DNA of 64,000 bases. Source: Microvirga sp. KLBC 81 (GTDB lineage: Bacteria > Pseudomonadota > Alphaproteobacteria > Rhizobiales > Beijerinckiaceae). Made by a program: the position numbers and the translations under genes. Location of the stretch: contig NZ_QDAH01000008.1 of NCBI RefSeq assembly GCF_003075415.1, forward strand, positions 62,001-126,000, given 5' to 3'. Positions 8,932 through 17,829 of the stretch are shown here, piece after piece; the first letter of the stretch is position 1, and each line of letters opens with the position of its first letter. A model generated the notes under the pieces. The model was not told where the DNA came from. It saw nothing but the letters and a program-made list of their open reading frames with translations, and did no database searches.

Positions 8932-10026
8932 TTATTGAAACGGCAGGGTGGAGGTCGTCAGAGGTTCGACGTGGACCGCCTGCGCTTCCTTCAGCAAAGG
9001 ATCCAGATCAGCCCTGTGATAGGGAATGCCCGTCGCCAAACGTAGTTTCTCCTGTCGTGCCTCAGGCTCGCCCGGCATCAGGACCTCATCGAAACCTTCT
9101 GCGCGTGGAGTGGAATGAATGCGCTCGCCGAGCACATCCATGCGAGCCCGATATTCGTCGATGCCGATGAAGAGGTCCGGCCTCATGGCCAGGAAGAAGT
9201 GACCGACGTTCTGGGGCTTCTCGAAATTCTTGTATTGATCCTCCACGTCTCCTGCGAACGCAGCGCCTGATATGACGCCGCTGAGGATATCCATCAACAT
9301 CGAGAGACCCGATCCCTTGGGACCTCCCATCGGCAGGACGACGCCCGCGAGCGCGCGCGCCGGATCGGTTGTCGGCCGGCCCTTTGCATCCAGGGCATAA
9401 TCCGGTGGGATCGGCTGTCCCAGCCGGAGAGCCTTGCGGATCTTGCCGCGAGCCGCGACGCTCGGAGCCATATCCAGAATGAACGGGCCATGGTCACCGC
9501 CTGGGGCGCCGGCTCCGAACGGACTCGTTCCCAGCAACGCTTCACGACCACCCCATGGGGGCATGGACCGGGATGCATTTGTGAAGACCAGCGCGATGAA
9601 CCCGGCCTCCACCGCCTGAAGGAGGTAGTTCGCGGCCATGCCGAAATGAGTGCTCCGCTTGACGGAGACCAGCCCAAGGCCTGTTGCCCGTGCGATCTCC
9701 ATGGCCTCCTGCATCGCGCGTGTGGCCACCACGAAACCGAATCCGTTGTCACCGTCGAGATGAGACGCGACAGGAGAGACCCGTTTCGGCTGAAGCACGG
9801 GACGCGGATTGATCAGATTTCGTCGGACACGATCAAGATAACCTGGCAGTCGTGCAATGCCATGAGTATCGACACCGCGGAGATCAGATCTCACGAGACA
9901 CTCCGCGACGATCCGGGCATCATCTGGAGGAACACCATTGCCGGCAATCAGCGCCGTGACGAAACGCCGAACGTCCTCGGCTCTCGCATAAACTGTTCCT
10001 TCATGGGCTGACATATCGCTTGGCAT
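8932..10026 (-). CDS. Ldh-family (malate/lactate-type) oxidoreductase, canonical
   Basis: About 364 residues of the Ldh_2 family, NAD(P)H-dependent reduction of a 2-oxoacid or imine. The motif DLRGVDTHGIARLPGY carries the conserved histidine, and RSTHFGMAANY is intact, unlike the paralogue at 6510. Later segments GTSPFGAGAP and PMGGPKGSGLSMLMD are typical. I take the ATG at 10026 because CAGGAC sits just upstream; the frame continues to a TTG at 10062. It lies 45 bp downstream of the chromate-type transporter pair and probably ends the leftward operon that begins near 14779. A link to 2-hydroxy/2-oxoacid turnover in the pathway is inference. Confidence 0.88.
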   Translation of the reverse strand: MPSDMSAHEGTVYARAEDVRRFVTALIAGNGVPPDDARIVAECLVRSDLRGVDTHGIARLPGYLDRVRRNLINPRPVLQPKRVSPVASHLDGDNGFGFVVATRAMQEAMEIARATGLGLVSVKRSTHFGMAANYLLQAVEAGFIALVFTNASRSMPPWGGREALLGTSPFGAGAPGGDHGPFILDMAPSVAARGKIRKALRLGQPIPPDYALDAKGRPTTDPARALAGVVLPMGGPKGSGLSMLMDILSGVISGAAFAGDVEDQYKNFEKPQNVGHFFLAMRPDLFIGIDEYRARMDVLGERIHSTPRAEGFDEVLMPGEPEARQEKLRLATGIPYHRADLDPLLKEAQAVHVEPLTTSTLPFQ

Positions 10027-10071
10027 GTTTCGTCCTGTGAAACGATTGATTGCAGATATCAAGGTCGTGGC

Positions 10072-10602
10072 TCAGATCATTCCGGTGAGGCCCAGCAGAG
10101 CCGCTCCCGAGAGGGCGATCAGCGGGTTTATCCGTGTGAACAGAACACAGGCCACCGTCGCCGCCGTGATGAGATAGTTCACCAGGCTGAATCCCGATGC
10201 GCTTGTCAGGAGCCACCCGCTCGCAGCGATGAGCCCGACCGTGATCGGTACGACACCGCGCTCGAAGGTCTTGTACCATTGAACCCTGTGCCATCGCTCC
10301 CAGACCTGCGCGGCTCCATAGGCAACAATGAAAGCGGGTCCTGTCATGGCGGTTGTCGCCACCAATGCACCTGGAACGCCGGCCACATGCCAGCCGATCA
10401 GGGTGACGACGATCACATTGGGGCCGGGTGCCGCTTGAGCCAGAGCGAACAGGTTCGCAAAGGTCTCGCTCGACATCCAGCCATGAACGTCGACCACGGC
10501 TCTGTGCATCTCGGGCAAGACCGCGGCGGCACCGCCGATGCTGACCAAGGAGATCAGCGCAAACTGGATCGCAAGCTCGGTCAGAATGCCACGTTCGTTC
10601 AT
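10072..10602 (-). CDS. Chromate transporter family protein (ChrA half, second gene of pair)
   Basis: 176 residues, five to six hydrophobic segments, with the CHR-family signature around ALAQAAPGPNVIVVT and SIGGAAAVLPEMHR. It is a one-domain (short) CHR protein. Its start overlaps the stop of the other half by 4 bases (ATGA at 10599-10602), so the pair probably assembles as a heterodimer equal to the long two-domain ChrA. CHR proteins export chromate, but short pairs inside catabolic operons may carry another anion. Nothing here indicates chromate resistance (no ChrB). Confidence 0.85.
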   Translation of the reverse strand: MNERGILTELAIQFALISLVSIGGAAAVLPEMHRAVVDVHGWMSSETFANLFALAQAAPGPNVIVVTLIGWHVAGVPGALVATTAMTGPAFIVAYGAAQVWERWHRVQWYKTFERGVVPITVGLIAASGWLLTSASGFSLVNYLITAATVACVLFTRINPLIALSGAALLGLTGMI

Positions 10603-11168
10603 CGGCGCATCATCCAGGCAACGACGATGCTTGGCGGCACCAGCACCAGGAGGATCCAGATGAGCGGCAACTTCAAGACCAGAACCGCCCCGATGGTAAG
10701 GGCCATGAACGTTATGGCGCGAAAACTGCGGCGCATAGGATAGGCCATCTTGATGGCCATGCCGACGATCAGGCCCGCAGCTGCCGAGGATATGCCGCGA
10801 AATGCATCCTGAACCGGCTTGATGTGCCCATAAGCGTCATACAGCATGGCCAGCAGAATGACGATGATGACCGGCACGGCGAGAATGCCGGAAAGAGCCG
10901 AAAGGGATCCGCGGAATCCGGCGAAACGGGCCCCGACGCAAATCGACACGTTGGTGATGTTGGGGCCCGGAAGAAACTGGCAGAGGGACACGATATTGGT
11001 GAACTCCTCATCCGTCAGCCAGCGTCTTTGTTCCACCAGCATGCGCCTCGCCCACGGCAGGACGCCTCCGAAGCCTGAAAGCCCGACTGAGCAGAACGCC
11101 ATAAAGAGTTCAAGGCATTCGACGTGAAGCTTGAGAGGGGCCGCTTCGGAGGAGGGGACTTGCAGCAT
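10599..11168 (-). CDS. Chromate transporter family protein (ChrA half, first gene of pair)
   Basis: About 189 residues with CHR motifs VGLSGFGGVLPWARR, LCQFLPGPNITN and a hydrophobic C-terminal half. The frame stays open far upstream to 11423 inside the MmgE/PrpD gene, but the CHR domain starts right after the ATG at 11168, which I use. It sits 7 bp downstream of the MmgE/PrpD stop and overlaps the second half by 4 bases. It is therefore embedded in a metabolic operon. The role of the pair as an anion exporter for a pathway intermediate is inference. Confidence 0.85.
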   Translation of the reverse strand: MLQVPSSEAAPLKLHVECLELFMAFCSVGLSGFGGVLPWARRMLVEQRRWLTDEEFTNIVSLCQFLPGPNITNVSICVGARFAGFRGSLSALSGILAVPVIIVILLAMLYDAYGHIKPVQDAFRGISSAAAGLIVGMAIKMAYPMRRSFRAITFMALTIGAVLVLKLPLIWILLVLVPPSIVVAWMMRR

Positions 11169-11175
11169 CGCTATT

Positions 11176-12630
11176 CTACGTTTTACGTCCAGCCGGGGTT
11201 GCCAGGATGTCGAGCATCGACAGAACATCGTCGATGGCCAGTTCGTCGAAGCGGCTCGCCTTCTCGATGATTGTTTCAACCTGGTCGGGGTCGAGGACGG
11301 CGCTGAGGCAATCCCGTGCCTTGCCGACGAGGCGCTCGGGCTCGGCGGGGCGCCCCCAAATTCCCGGAGGGCCATCGCAGAAGCCGCTGACGGTCCGACC
11401 ATCGTCGAGCTCAACCTCGACATCGAGACTCATCTGGTCGAAGCGTCCCTTCCGATCAGGGTCGACCTGGATCTCAACCCGTTCGAGCAACGCGCAGACG
11501 TCAGGCGAGAAGCGACGTTCATCGGTGAAGCTGCGGACGGTCACGGATCCATCGAGGATCGCCACCACGGCCGTGTATTGAAAACTGAATTTTCCAGCGA
11601 GGCCCGTGGCAGGTGCCGAGCGGTGTACGTAGGGCATCGGCGGCGAGATGATGCGAATGCGCTTGATGGCGGCATCCGGTGGCAGCATCTTGCGCGCGTT
11701 CAATGCGGCCGTGATGACGAAGTGAGTGCCATACTGACTGGGATAGAACTTGAATGCCGGCCCAGGCTCCACGATGTGGAGCCTGCTCGCTGGCTTCGTC
11801 AGCCATTCAGGCGCAAAGGAACTGCCGAAAAAGGCCTTGCCGAAGCCACGCGCACCTGACAACGCATCTGCATCCGCCGTGAAACCTCGAGCTGCCAGAA
11901 CCGCCGCCTCAAGCCCTGCCGCCGTAGCGCCGCCGCAATGAAGTGCCTTGGTCATGCTCCCGACATTGGCCAGGATGCCCCCCGCCCGCGAGGCAGCGAT
12001 GCCGATAGCGTTTGATAGGCCGAGGGCATCGAGTCCCAGCAGCATCCCGCACGCAACCGCACTTCCAATGGGGCCGACCGCACCAGGCGGGTGAAACTGC
12101 AGATGCGCGGGTTCGAATTGCCCTGAGGCAAGACGCAACCTTGCCTGTGCCTCGATTCCGACGGAGAGGGCGGTGAGGAGATCGACCGCGCGAGGAACCC
12201 GGCCCTCGACGCCTGTGTGCCGACGGGCCAGCATCTCCGTAAGAGCAAGAATGGCAGGAAGGGTTGTGGACAAGGCATGGTTCGCCGGATTCCACATGGG
12301 CTCATAGTCGAGGACATGCATTGCTGCGCCATTGGCGCGCGCGGCATCCGTTCCAGCTACGCGAGCCGAATGTCCGATCAGCGTGGCGACCGGCGTGCTT
12401 CCTGTCTCGACAGCCAGTTGTGCCAGAATCTGAGGTCCGCGTTCCCGTGCACCGAGGGCGGCAACCGCGAGCCCATCAAGAAGAAGCTCCCGCGCAGCCT
12501 TGCTCGCGGCATCGTCAAGGCCTTGGCGCCAGAGTTCGAGAAGAGACTCGGCGAAGAGCAGGGTCATGTTCGAGCCGGCAGGATCATGATCCTCGTGCGC
12601 TCTGGCCCCCTGACGCGCTGCGGATGCCAT
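11176..12630 (-). CDS. MmgE/PrpD family protein, copy 1
   Basis: 484 residues of the MmgE/PrpD family, which contains 2-methylcitrate dehydratase, iminodisuccinate epimerase and cis-aconitate decarboxylase. The N-terminal helical domain carries RANGAAMHVLDYEPMW, where the usual L-D-(F/Y)-D-D reads LDYEP. Later GAVGPIGSAVACG and the C-terminal small domain ending in QYGTHFVITAALNAR are typical. It follows a PrpF-type gene with only 2 bp between them, as in prp-like isomerase/dehydratase modules, and precedes the CHR pair. The altered acidic motif may mean a different substrate from the other two copies at 21842 and 26142. Confidence 0.88.
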   Translation of the reverse strand: MASAARQGARAHEDHDPAGSNMTLLFAESLLELWRQGLDDAASKAARELLLDGLAVAALGARERGPQILAQLAVETGSTPVATLIGHSARVAGTDAARANGAAMHVLDYEPMWNPANHALSTTLPAILALTEMLARRHTGVEGRVPRAVDLLTALSVGIEAQARLRLASGQFEPAHLQFHPPGAVGPIGSAVACGMLLGLDALGLSNAIGIAASRAGGILANVGSMTKALHCGGATAAGLEAAVLAARGFTADADALSGARGFGKAFFGSSFAPEWLTKPASRLHIVEPGPAFKFYPSQYGTHFVITAALNARKMLPPDAAIKRIRIISPPMPYVHRSAPATGLAGKFSFQYTAVVAILDGSVTVRSFTDERRFSPDVCALLERVEIQVDPDRKGRFDQMSLDVEVELDDGRTVSGFCDGPPGIWGRPAEPERLVGKARDCLSAVLDPDQVETIIEKASRFDELAIDDVLSMLDILATPAGRKT

Positions 12631-12632
12631 GG

Positions 12633-13784
12633 TTACCGACCTTGCCTGTAGAGAACAGCTCCCTCAAAGAGGCGGCGAGCCGTTCGATAAACCGCACCAT
12701 ATTCCGCATGCAGACTTTCCGCCGAATCGGTGCCGCTTACCTTGGCGTCCACAACTGTAACGCCTGACGGATGAGCAATTCGGATCGGTTCATCCGTTGC
12801 GTGCGCAAGAATATTCGGAACACTGCCTGGAATGCGGGCCGCAACGGCAAGGCAAAGCGCGCCCGTTATCGGCACGGCTCTGTGAGGCTGCCCTATGGAG
12901 ATCATGCGCACGAGAATGGACATATCCGAAGGCGTGAGTGAACGACCGGACAGAGTCGTCATGGCTCGCGGAGCCGCTACGATGGCGACTTTGGGAATGC
13001 TTGGCACCCGGCCGGCCTCATCAATGTCCTTGGCAATCCCCATGTGCACCGATGCGGCGCGGCGGATGGCCTCCATCCTCTCAAGGAAGATCGGATCGGC
13101 CTCCAGCGCGTCGGGGAGTTCGTCGCCGCGTTTGCCGAGGTCGGCCGCATTGACGAACACGCAAGGATTGGCGGCGTCGACCAGGGATGCATCGATCACG
13201 CCGATCCCCGGAACTTCAAGCCTGTTAAGCGCGGATCCAGACGGAAGAAGGCGGCCGGTCTTCGCTCCGCCGGGATCAGTAAACTCGAGGCGGATCGGGG
13301 CGGCGGAGCCCGCCACGCCGTCGATGGACAGGTCACCATCGACAACGGCTGCGCCGTTTTCGACGCGGAATCGCGAAACGATGATTTTGGATGTGTTGGT
13401 ATTATGGATGCGGACCACGGCTTCCCCATCTCCCGTGATCGGCACAAGGCCCTCCTCGACAGCAAACGGCCCGATGGCAGATGACATGTTCCCGCAATTG
13501 GCGCTGAAGTCCACCGAGGCATCGCGCACCGAGATCTGGGCGAATGTGTAATCAACATCCGCGTCGGGCCGGGTGGAGGGGCCCACGACACAGACCTTGG
13601 AGAGCGACGAAATTCCTCCCCCCATTCCATCCAGCTGACGGCCATTCGGATCCGGCGAGCCCATCACAGCCAGGAAGATGGCGTCCCATTCTCTGCGATC
13701 CGCCGGAAGGTCTTCTTGCCGGAAGACAACTGCCTTGGACGTGCCACCACGCATGAAGGATGCTCGAATCCGTGCCTGTGTCAC
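12633..13784 (-). CDS. PrpF-family isomerase, copy 2
   Basis: 383 residues, clearly PrpF family: N-terminus ASFMRGGTSKAVVFR, then DGMGGGISSLSKV, then DFSANCGNMSSAIGPFA with the conserved cysteine of N-C-G-N. It is nearer the canonical motif (S-A-N-C-G-N) than the copy at 7648 (LSLCGN). The GTG start at 13784 has GAGG eight bases upstream. It is flanked by an isocitrate-lyase-superfamily gene and an MmgE/PrpD gene, all leftward. This isomerase-dehydratase-lyase grouping parallels the logic of methylcitrate and dimethylmalate breakdown (methylitaconate isomerase, hydratase, dimethylmalate lyase). The exact acid is unknown. Confidence 0.9.
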   Translation of the reverse strand: MTQARIRASFMRGGTSKAVVFRQEDLPADRREWDAIFLAVMGSPDPNGRQLDGMGGGISSLSKVCVVGPSTRPDADVDYTFAQISVRDASVDFSANCGNMSSAIGPFAVEEGLVPITGDGEAVVRIHNTNTSKIIVSRFRVENGAAVVDGDLSIDGVAGSAAPIRLEFTDPGGAKTGRLLPSGSALNRLEVPGIGVIDASLVDAANPCVFVNAADLGKRGDELPDALEADPIFLERMEAIRRAASVHMGIAKDIDEAGRVPSIPKVAIVAAPRAMTTLSGRSLTPSDMSILVRMISIGQPHRAVPITGALCLAVAARIPGSVPNILAHATDEPIRIAHPSGVTVVDAKVSGTDSAESLHAEYGAVYRTARRLFEGAVLYRQGR

Positions 13785-13870
13785 GTTAAAACCTCATGGC
13801 TTCATCATGTTGAGAATAGGTTTGCCTTGATGTGCGCTCATGAAGGGCGCCCGACGGTATGAAGGACGGG

Positions 13871-14779
13871 TCAGCTGCCGGTATAGCGGGCTTCCAGCGC
13901 ATCGAACGCTTCCTTGGCGACAACTCGCTGGCGCTCGGAAAAGCTCGCCAGCTTCTCTTCAGCGCCCGATAAGGAGCCCTGTTCCTTTAGATGCCCGAGG
14001 ACGTCCTGCACCGCACGGATGGTCGCTTGAAGTGCGGCGTTCGCATAAAGCGCAACAGCAAAGCCAAGTTCTCGCAATTCGTCGATCGTCAGAAGAGGCG
14101 TCCGGCCGCCGATGACCAAGTTCGCCAGCTGCGGAGCCGGTAGTTGAGCGATGGCTCGCAGTTCCTCTACCGATTCCGGGGCTTCAACGAAGATGATGTC
14201 AGCTCCCGCTTCCGTCATGGCATGCGCCCGCTCAAGCGCCCGCTCGAAACCTTCGACGGCTCTCGCGTCGGTTCTTGCGATCAGAAGGAGATTTTCATCC
14301 TGCCTTGCGTCGAGTGCCGCGTGGATTTTGCCGATCATTTCCGGCAGAGGCACGACTCCCTTTCCGGAGAAGTGGCCGCACTTCTTCGGAAAGATCTGGT
14401 CCTCGAGCTGGAGCGCCGCCGCTCCGCTGCGCTCCAGAAGTTTCACGGTGCGGTGCACATTCAACGAATTGCCAAAGCCCGTATCGATGTCGACGATCAG
14501 CGGCAGAGAGCACACATCTGCGATTCTCGCCGCAGTCTCGGCGAGCTCCGTCACGGTGACGAGGCCGAGATCGGGCATGCCGAGATGAGTGTTGGCCAAG
14601 CCGGCGCCGGTCAGATAGGCTGCCTCGAAGCCTAGATCCTCGATGATCCGCGCGTTGAGAGCATTCGCCGCGCCGGGAACGAGAAGGGCGTTCCGCTGCT
14701 CGACCAACTGCTTCAGGCGAACTCTGGCTCCAGAGGGTGATTGCGACGTCGTTCCTTGGTGGATCATGCTGCCTGCCAT
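13871..14779 (-). CDS. Isocitrate lyase / PEP mutase superfamily lyase (methylisocitrate- or dimethylmalate-lyase-like)
   Basis: 302 residues with an alpha/beta barrel of the ICL/PEPM superfamily. The start of the barrel is NALLVPGAANALNARII, the metal-binding segment is PLIVDIDTGFGN, and QLEDQIFPKKCGHFSGK contains the catalytic loop K-K-C-G-H. The retained cysteine points to a C-C lyase (methylisocitrate, dimethylmalate or related 2-alkylmalate) rather than a phosphomutase. Expected products are a dicarboxylate or acid plus pyruvate, glyoxylate or oxaloacetate. It heads the leftward operon lyase-PrpF-MmgE-CHR-CHR-Ldh, and its promoter region shares a GntR-type palindrome with the divergent ABC transporter operon. 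Confidence 0.88.
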   Translation of the reverse strand: MAGSMIHQGTTSQSPSGARVRLKQLVEQRNALLVPGAANALNARIIEDLGFEAAYLTGAGLANTHLGMPDLGLVTVTELAETAARIADVCSLPLIVDIDTGFGNSLNVHRTVKLLERSGAAALQLEDQIFPKKCGHFSGKGVVPLPEMIGKIHAALDARQDENLLLIARTDARAVEGFERALERAHAMTEAGADIIFVEAPESVEELRAIAQLPAPQLANLVIGGRTPLLTIDELRELGFAVALYANAALQATIRAVQDVLGHLKEQGSLSGAEEKLASFSERQRVVAKEAFDALEARYTGS

Positions 14780-14852
14780 TCTGTCCGCTAAGCTCGCCTG
14801 GCCGCGGGTTCACTGCTCGGTCTGTCATATATAAGGACCCCGTTTTTTAGTC

Positions 14853-14866
14853 AACTGTTGACAGTT
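14853..14866. promoter_or_regulatory. Predicted GntR operator, site 2
   Basis: AACTGTTGACAGTT is a 14-mer with arms AACTGT and ACAGTT, differing from site 1 only in the central bases. It lies between the divergent lyase (start 14779) and ABC binding-protein (start 14942) genes. Its TTGACA could also be a -35 box for the rightward operon (TAGCCT about 16 bases further on), so binding here would repress. The promoter reading is tentative. Confidence 0.65.
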
Positions 14867-14941
14867 CGCTGTACGCTGCTAGCCTACCCCTAGGGCACTT
14901 AAGAAAAACAATGATGCTCAGTATCACGGAGGAACGCTCTA

Positions 14942-16000
14942 ATGATGAAATCAAGCTGGTATTCAAAAGCCAAGTCATGGCTCATGAGCGGGGCCATTGC
15001 AGCCACTGCTCTGGCGGCGGCCCTGTCCTCGCCGGTCAAGGCTCAGTCTTGGGACGACACCGTGGCTGCCGCCAAGAAAGAGGGGAAGGTCGTCTTCTAT
15101 AACAACCTGCAACCTAACGGCATCGAGCCATTGCTGCAGAAGTTCCGTGATAAATATCCCGAGATCCAGACGGAGCATATCCGGCTTGGCAGCAATCCGC
15201 TCATCGAGCGTTTCCAGACCGAGTTCAACTCCGGCCGTCACATTGCCGACGTTTTCATCACCTTCCCGGACGAGCGCGTCACCGAGGGCATGAAGCAGGG
15301 TTGGATGGCGCAGTGGACGCCACCGGAACTGTCCAACTTCCCCGCCAACGTGAACCAGAACAACATGCTCTTCACGCTGCAATATGCGCGTGAGGCGATT
15401 ATTTGGAACAAGGGCCTCGTGAAGGATTCCGAGGCTCCCAAGGAGTGGGCTGATCTTTTTGATCCCAAATGGAAGGGCAAAGTGGGCATGAATCCGCCTT
15501 GGCGGTCAGTGTCGATCCAGCAGATCGTAGCCTTCTGGGAGGATAAGGGCTTCCCTGATGCAGCCGAGAAGCTGAAGGCAAACGACGTTCGCTTCTTCGA
15601 AGGCTCGGGCGGTATCATCCAGGCGGTGATCCGCGGTGACGTGCGTGTCGCAGAATTGACCGATCTTCCTCTCAATCCACTGCTCGAAGACGGTGCTCCT
15701 ATCGGGTATGTCTACCCGAAGTCCGGCACGACCTCCTCGGCCAACGTGGCATTCGTTGCGAAAAACGCCCCTCATCCGAATGCAGCCCGTGTCTTCCTCA
15801 ACTGGCTCATGTCCAAGGAGGGGCAGGAGGCTCTTCAGCAATATGGCGGTCTGTCCGTCACCCGGAACGGCATCCCGCCGCTTTCCAAGCTCCCTGCAAC
15901 CTCTCAGCTCTCGAATGTCGTGAGCGGTGAAGAAATTCTGACCCCTGAACGGCAGAAGAAGATCGTCGAGCATTGGCGCACTGTTTTCGGCGTCCGCTAA
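14942..16000 (+). CDS. ABC transporter periplasmic binding protein (Fe3+/polyamine-type, AfuA-like)
   Basis: 352 residues with a Sec signal peptide that probably ends at V-K-A/Q-S near residue 34. The mature protein (DTVAAAKKEGKVVFYNN) belongs to the extracellular solute-binding family 1/6 that includes ferric-ion and 2-aminoethylphosphonate binders. The usual ferric-binding tyrosine pair is not obvious: the C-terminal region reads GYVYPKSGTTSSANVAFV. A small organic ligand is therefore more likely than iron. GGAGG precedes the ATG. It is first in the rightward operon binding protein-permease-ATPase-DUF4387-AtuA-dehydrogenase. Confidence 0.9.
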   Translation: MMKSSWYSKAKSWLMSGAIAATALAAALSSPVKAQSWDDTVAAAKKEGKVVFYNNLQPNGIEPLLQKFRDKYPEIQTEHIRLGSNPLIERFQTEFNSGRHIADVFITFPDERVTEGMKQGWMAQWTPPELSNFPANVNQNNMLFTLQYAREAIIWNKGLVKDSEAPKEWADLFDPKWKGKVGMNPPWRSVSIQQIVAFWEDKGFPDAAEKLKANDVRFFEGSGGIIQAVIRGDVRVAELTDLPLNPLLEDGAPIGYVYPKSGTTSSANVAFVAKNAPHPNAARVFLNWLMSKEGQEALQQYGGLSVTRNGIPPLSKLPATSQLSNVVSGEEILTPERQKKIVEHWRTVFGVR

Positions 16001-16013
16001 GATGAAAAGATCG

Positions 16014-16040
16014 ATGGCCGCATGGCAGACATGCGGCCAT
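16014..16040 (+). other. Intercistronic stem-loop after the ABC binding-protein gene
   Basis: Perfect 11-bp arms ATGGCCGCATG (16014-16024) and CATGCGGCCAT (16030-16040) with a 5-base loop. No U-run follows, so it is probably not a full terminator. Such stem-loops between binding-protein and permease genes commonly protect the upstream message and raise binding-protein output relative to the permease. Confidence 0.6.
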
Positions 16041-16075
16041 TTCCATCATTGGCGAGTAGAGTTGGGAACTGAACA

Positions 16076-17809
16076 ATGACCGATAAGGCGATCACCGCGA
16101 CCGCCGATGAGTTCGTGGCCGGGAAGGTCAAACGACGGCAATCACACGACCGTGTGCTCAAAGCCGTATACGTTGCGACATATGCCATTGTGATACTGCT
16201 TGTCACAATTCCCATTGCGGCCCTCATTTACGGCAGCCTGCGCACCAGCGCTCCGGGAATCGAAGGTGAATGGACCCTTCGCAATTATGCGGGCCTCTTT
16301 TCCGGAGGTGTTCTGTCGACCATCGCCACGACCCTTTGGATCGGGCTTTTGTCCTCCGCTCTCTGCATCGTTATCGGAACGGCGATCGCCCTTGTGGTTC
16401 ATCGCACGGACTTCAAATACGGCAATATCATCACGGCACTGATCGGGCTTGCCTTCTACTTCCCTTCATTCATCCTCGCGATGGCCTGGATCATCATCGG
16501 TGCGCCCGGTGGCATCTTCAACGCGGTCGTGGACGATGTGTTGGGAATGCCATGGCTTCGGATCGACATCTATACGGCCCTCGGCATCGTCATCGTCATG
16601 GTGCTGCATCAGGTGCCATTCGTCTATCTGACGATGCGCGGCCCGATCATCAGCATGGATGCGATCTATGAGGAGGCTGCCCGTACCTCAGGTGCGAAGC
16701 CCCATGCGGTCCTGTTCCGGGTGACTCTGCCGCTTCTGAGCTATTCCCTGATTTCGAGCTTCATTCTCACCTTCATCATCACCATTGAGCAGTTCGCGAT
16801 TCCCGCTCTCATCGGCATTCCGGGCCAGGTGACCATGCTGGCAACCCAGCTCTATCTTCTCGTCCGGTTCTCGCCGGCGGATTATGGACTGGCCGCCGCC
16901 GTGGGCCTGGCTCTCAGCGCCATTACAGGAAGTGCGATCTGGGCTCAGCGACGGGTCACGCGCTCCGGGCGCCTGACCACAATTACCGGCAAGGCCGGGC
17001 GGGCGACACCCATCCCGCTCGGACGCTGGAAGTGGGCCGCCTACATCCTTTGCTTCGGCTTCGTGTTCCTCGGCCTTCTCCTGCCGATGGTGATCCTCGT
17101 CTACACGTCTTTGCTGAAATGGTTCACCGCGAATCCCATGAACGGCATGTACACCTTGCGGAACTACATGTTCATTTGGGAAAGCGCTTCGACCATGCGC
17201 AGCTTCTGGAACACGCTGATCGTCTCGGGAGTGGGCGCGGCCGTCGGCGTCGTTCTGGGCCTTCTCTGCTCATACTTCACCCTGAGGCTGAGGCCGACGG
17301 GGTACAGAGGGCTCGATTTTGTCGCGAGCCTCCCGTTCGGAGTGCCGGGCATCGTTCTGGGCCTCGGACTTCTGTGGGCCTACGCCTATCTGCCGATTCC
17401 GCTTTACGGCACGCTTGCCCTGATGATCATGGCCTTCATCACGCGCTTCCTGCCGTATGCGACCGAAACAATCGGTGGGCAGCTGGTCCAGATCGACAAG
17501 AGCCTGGAAGAGGCAGCCTGGGTGGGCGGAGCAACGCGGCTCGGATCGGTTTTCAAGATCCTGCTGCCTCTTGCGCGCCCGTCGGTGCAGGGAGCCTACT
17601 TCCTGCTGTTCATGGCTTTCTTCCGTGAAATCTCGTCCGCGATCCTCCTCTACTCGGCGACTACATCCGTGGTGTCCATTTCGATCTGGTCGTTCTTCGA
17701 GCAGGCGAATTGGGGCCTCGCGAGCGCATTGTCCGTGGTCGCAACCGTCATCATCTTCGTAGCAATGTCGCTCATCATCTGGCTGATGCCATCCGCACGA
17801 CGCGGCTGA
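16076..17809 (+). CDS. ABC transporter permease, fused two-domain (iron/polyamine type)
   Basis: 577 residues, about twelve membrane helices, two fused permease domains as in FbpB/AfuB-type proteins. Each half has its own EAA coupling loop: DAIYEEAARTSGAKPHAVLF at about 200-220 and KSLEEAAWVGGATRLGSVF at about 480-500. The soluble N-terminal stretch of about 25 residues is charged. The fused layout means one polypeptide forms the whole channel. It lies between the binding protein and the ATPase genes. The ATPase gene starts 20 bp downstream. Confidence 0.92.
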   Translation: MTDKAITATADEFVAGKVKRRQSHDRVLKAVYVATYAIVILLVTIPIAALIYGSLRTSAPGIEGEWTLRNYAGLFSGGVLSTIATTLWIGLLSSALCIVIGTAIALVVHRTDFKYGNIITALIGLAFYFPSFILAMAWIIIGAPGGIFNAVVDDVLGMPWLRIDIYTALGIVIVMVLHQVPFVYLTMRGPIISMDAIYEEAARTSGAKPHAVLFRVTLPLLSYSLISSFILTFIITIEQFAIPALIGIPGQVTMLATQLYLLVRFSPADYGLAAAVGLALSAITGSAIWAQRRVTRSGRLTTITGKAGRATPIPLGRWKWAAYILCFGFVFLGLLLPMVILVYTSLLKWFTANPMNGMYTLRNYMFIWESASTMRSFWNTLIVSGVGAAVGVVLGLLCSYFTLRLRPTGYRGLDFVASLPFGVPGIVLGLGLLWAYAYLPIPLYGTLALMIMAFITRFLPYATETIGGQLVQIDKSLEEAAWVGGATRLGSVFKILLPLARPSVQGAYFLLFMAFFREISSAILLYSATTSVVSISIWSFFEQANWGLASALSVVATVIIFVAMSLIIWLMPSARRG

Positions 17810-17829
17810 GAGAAAGTGTAGGTAACGCT

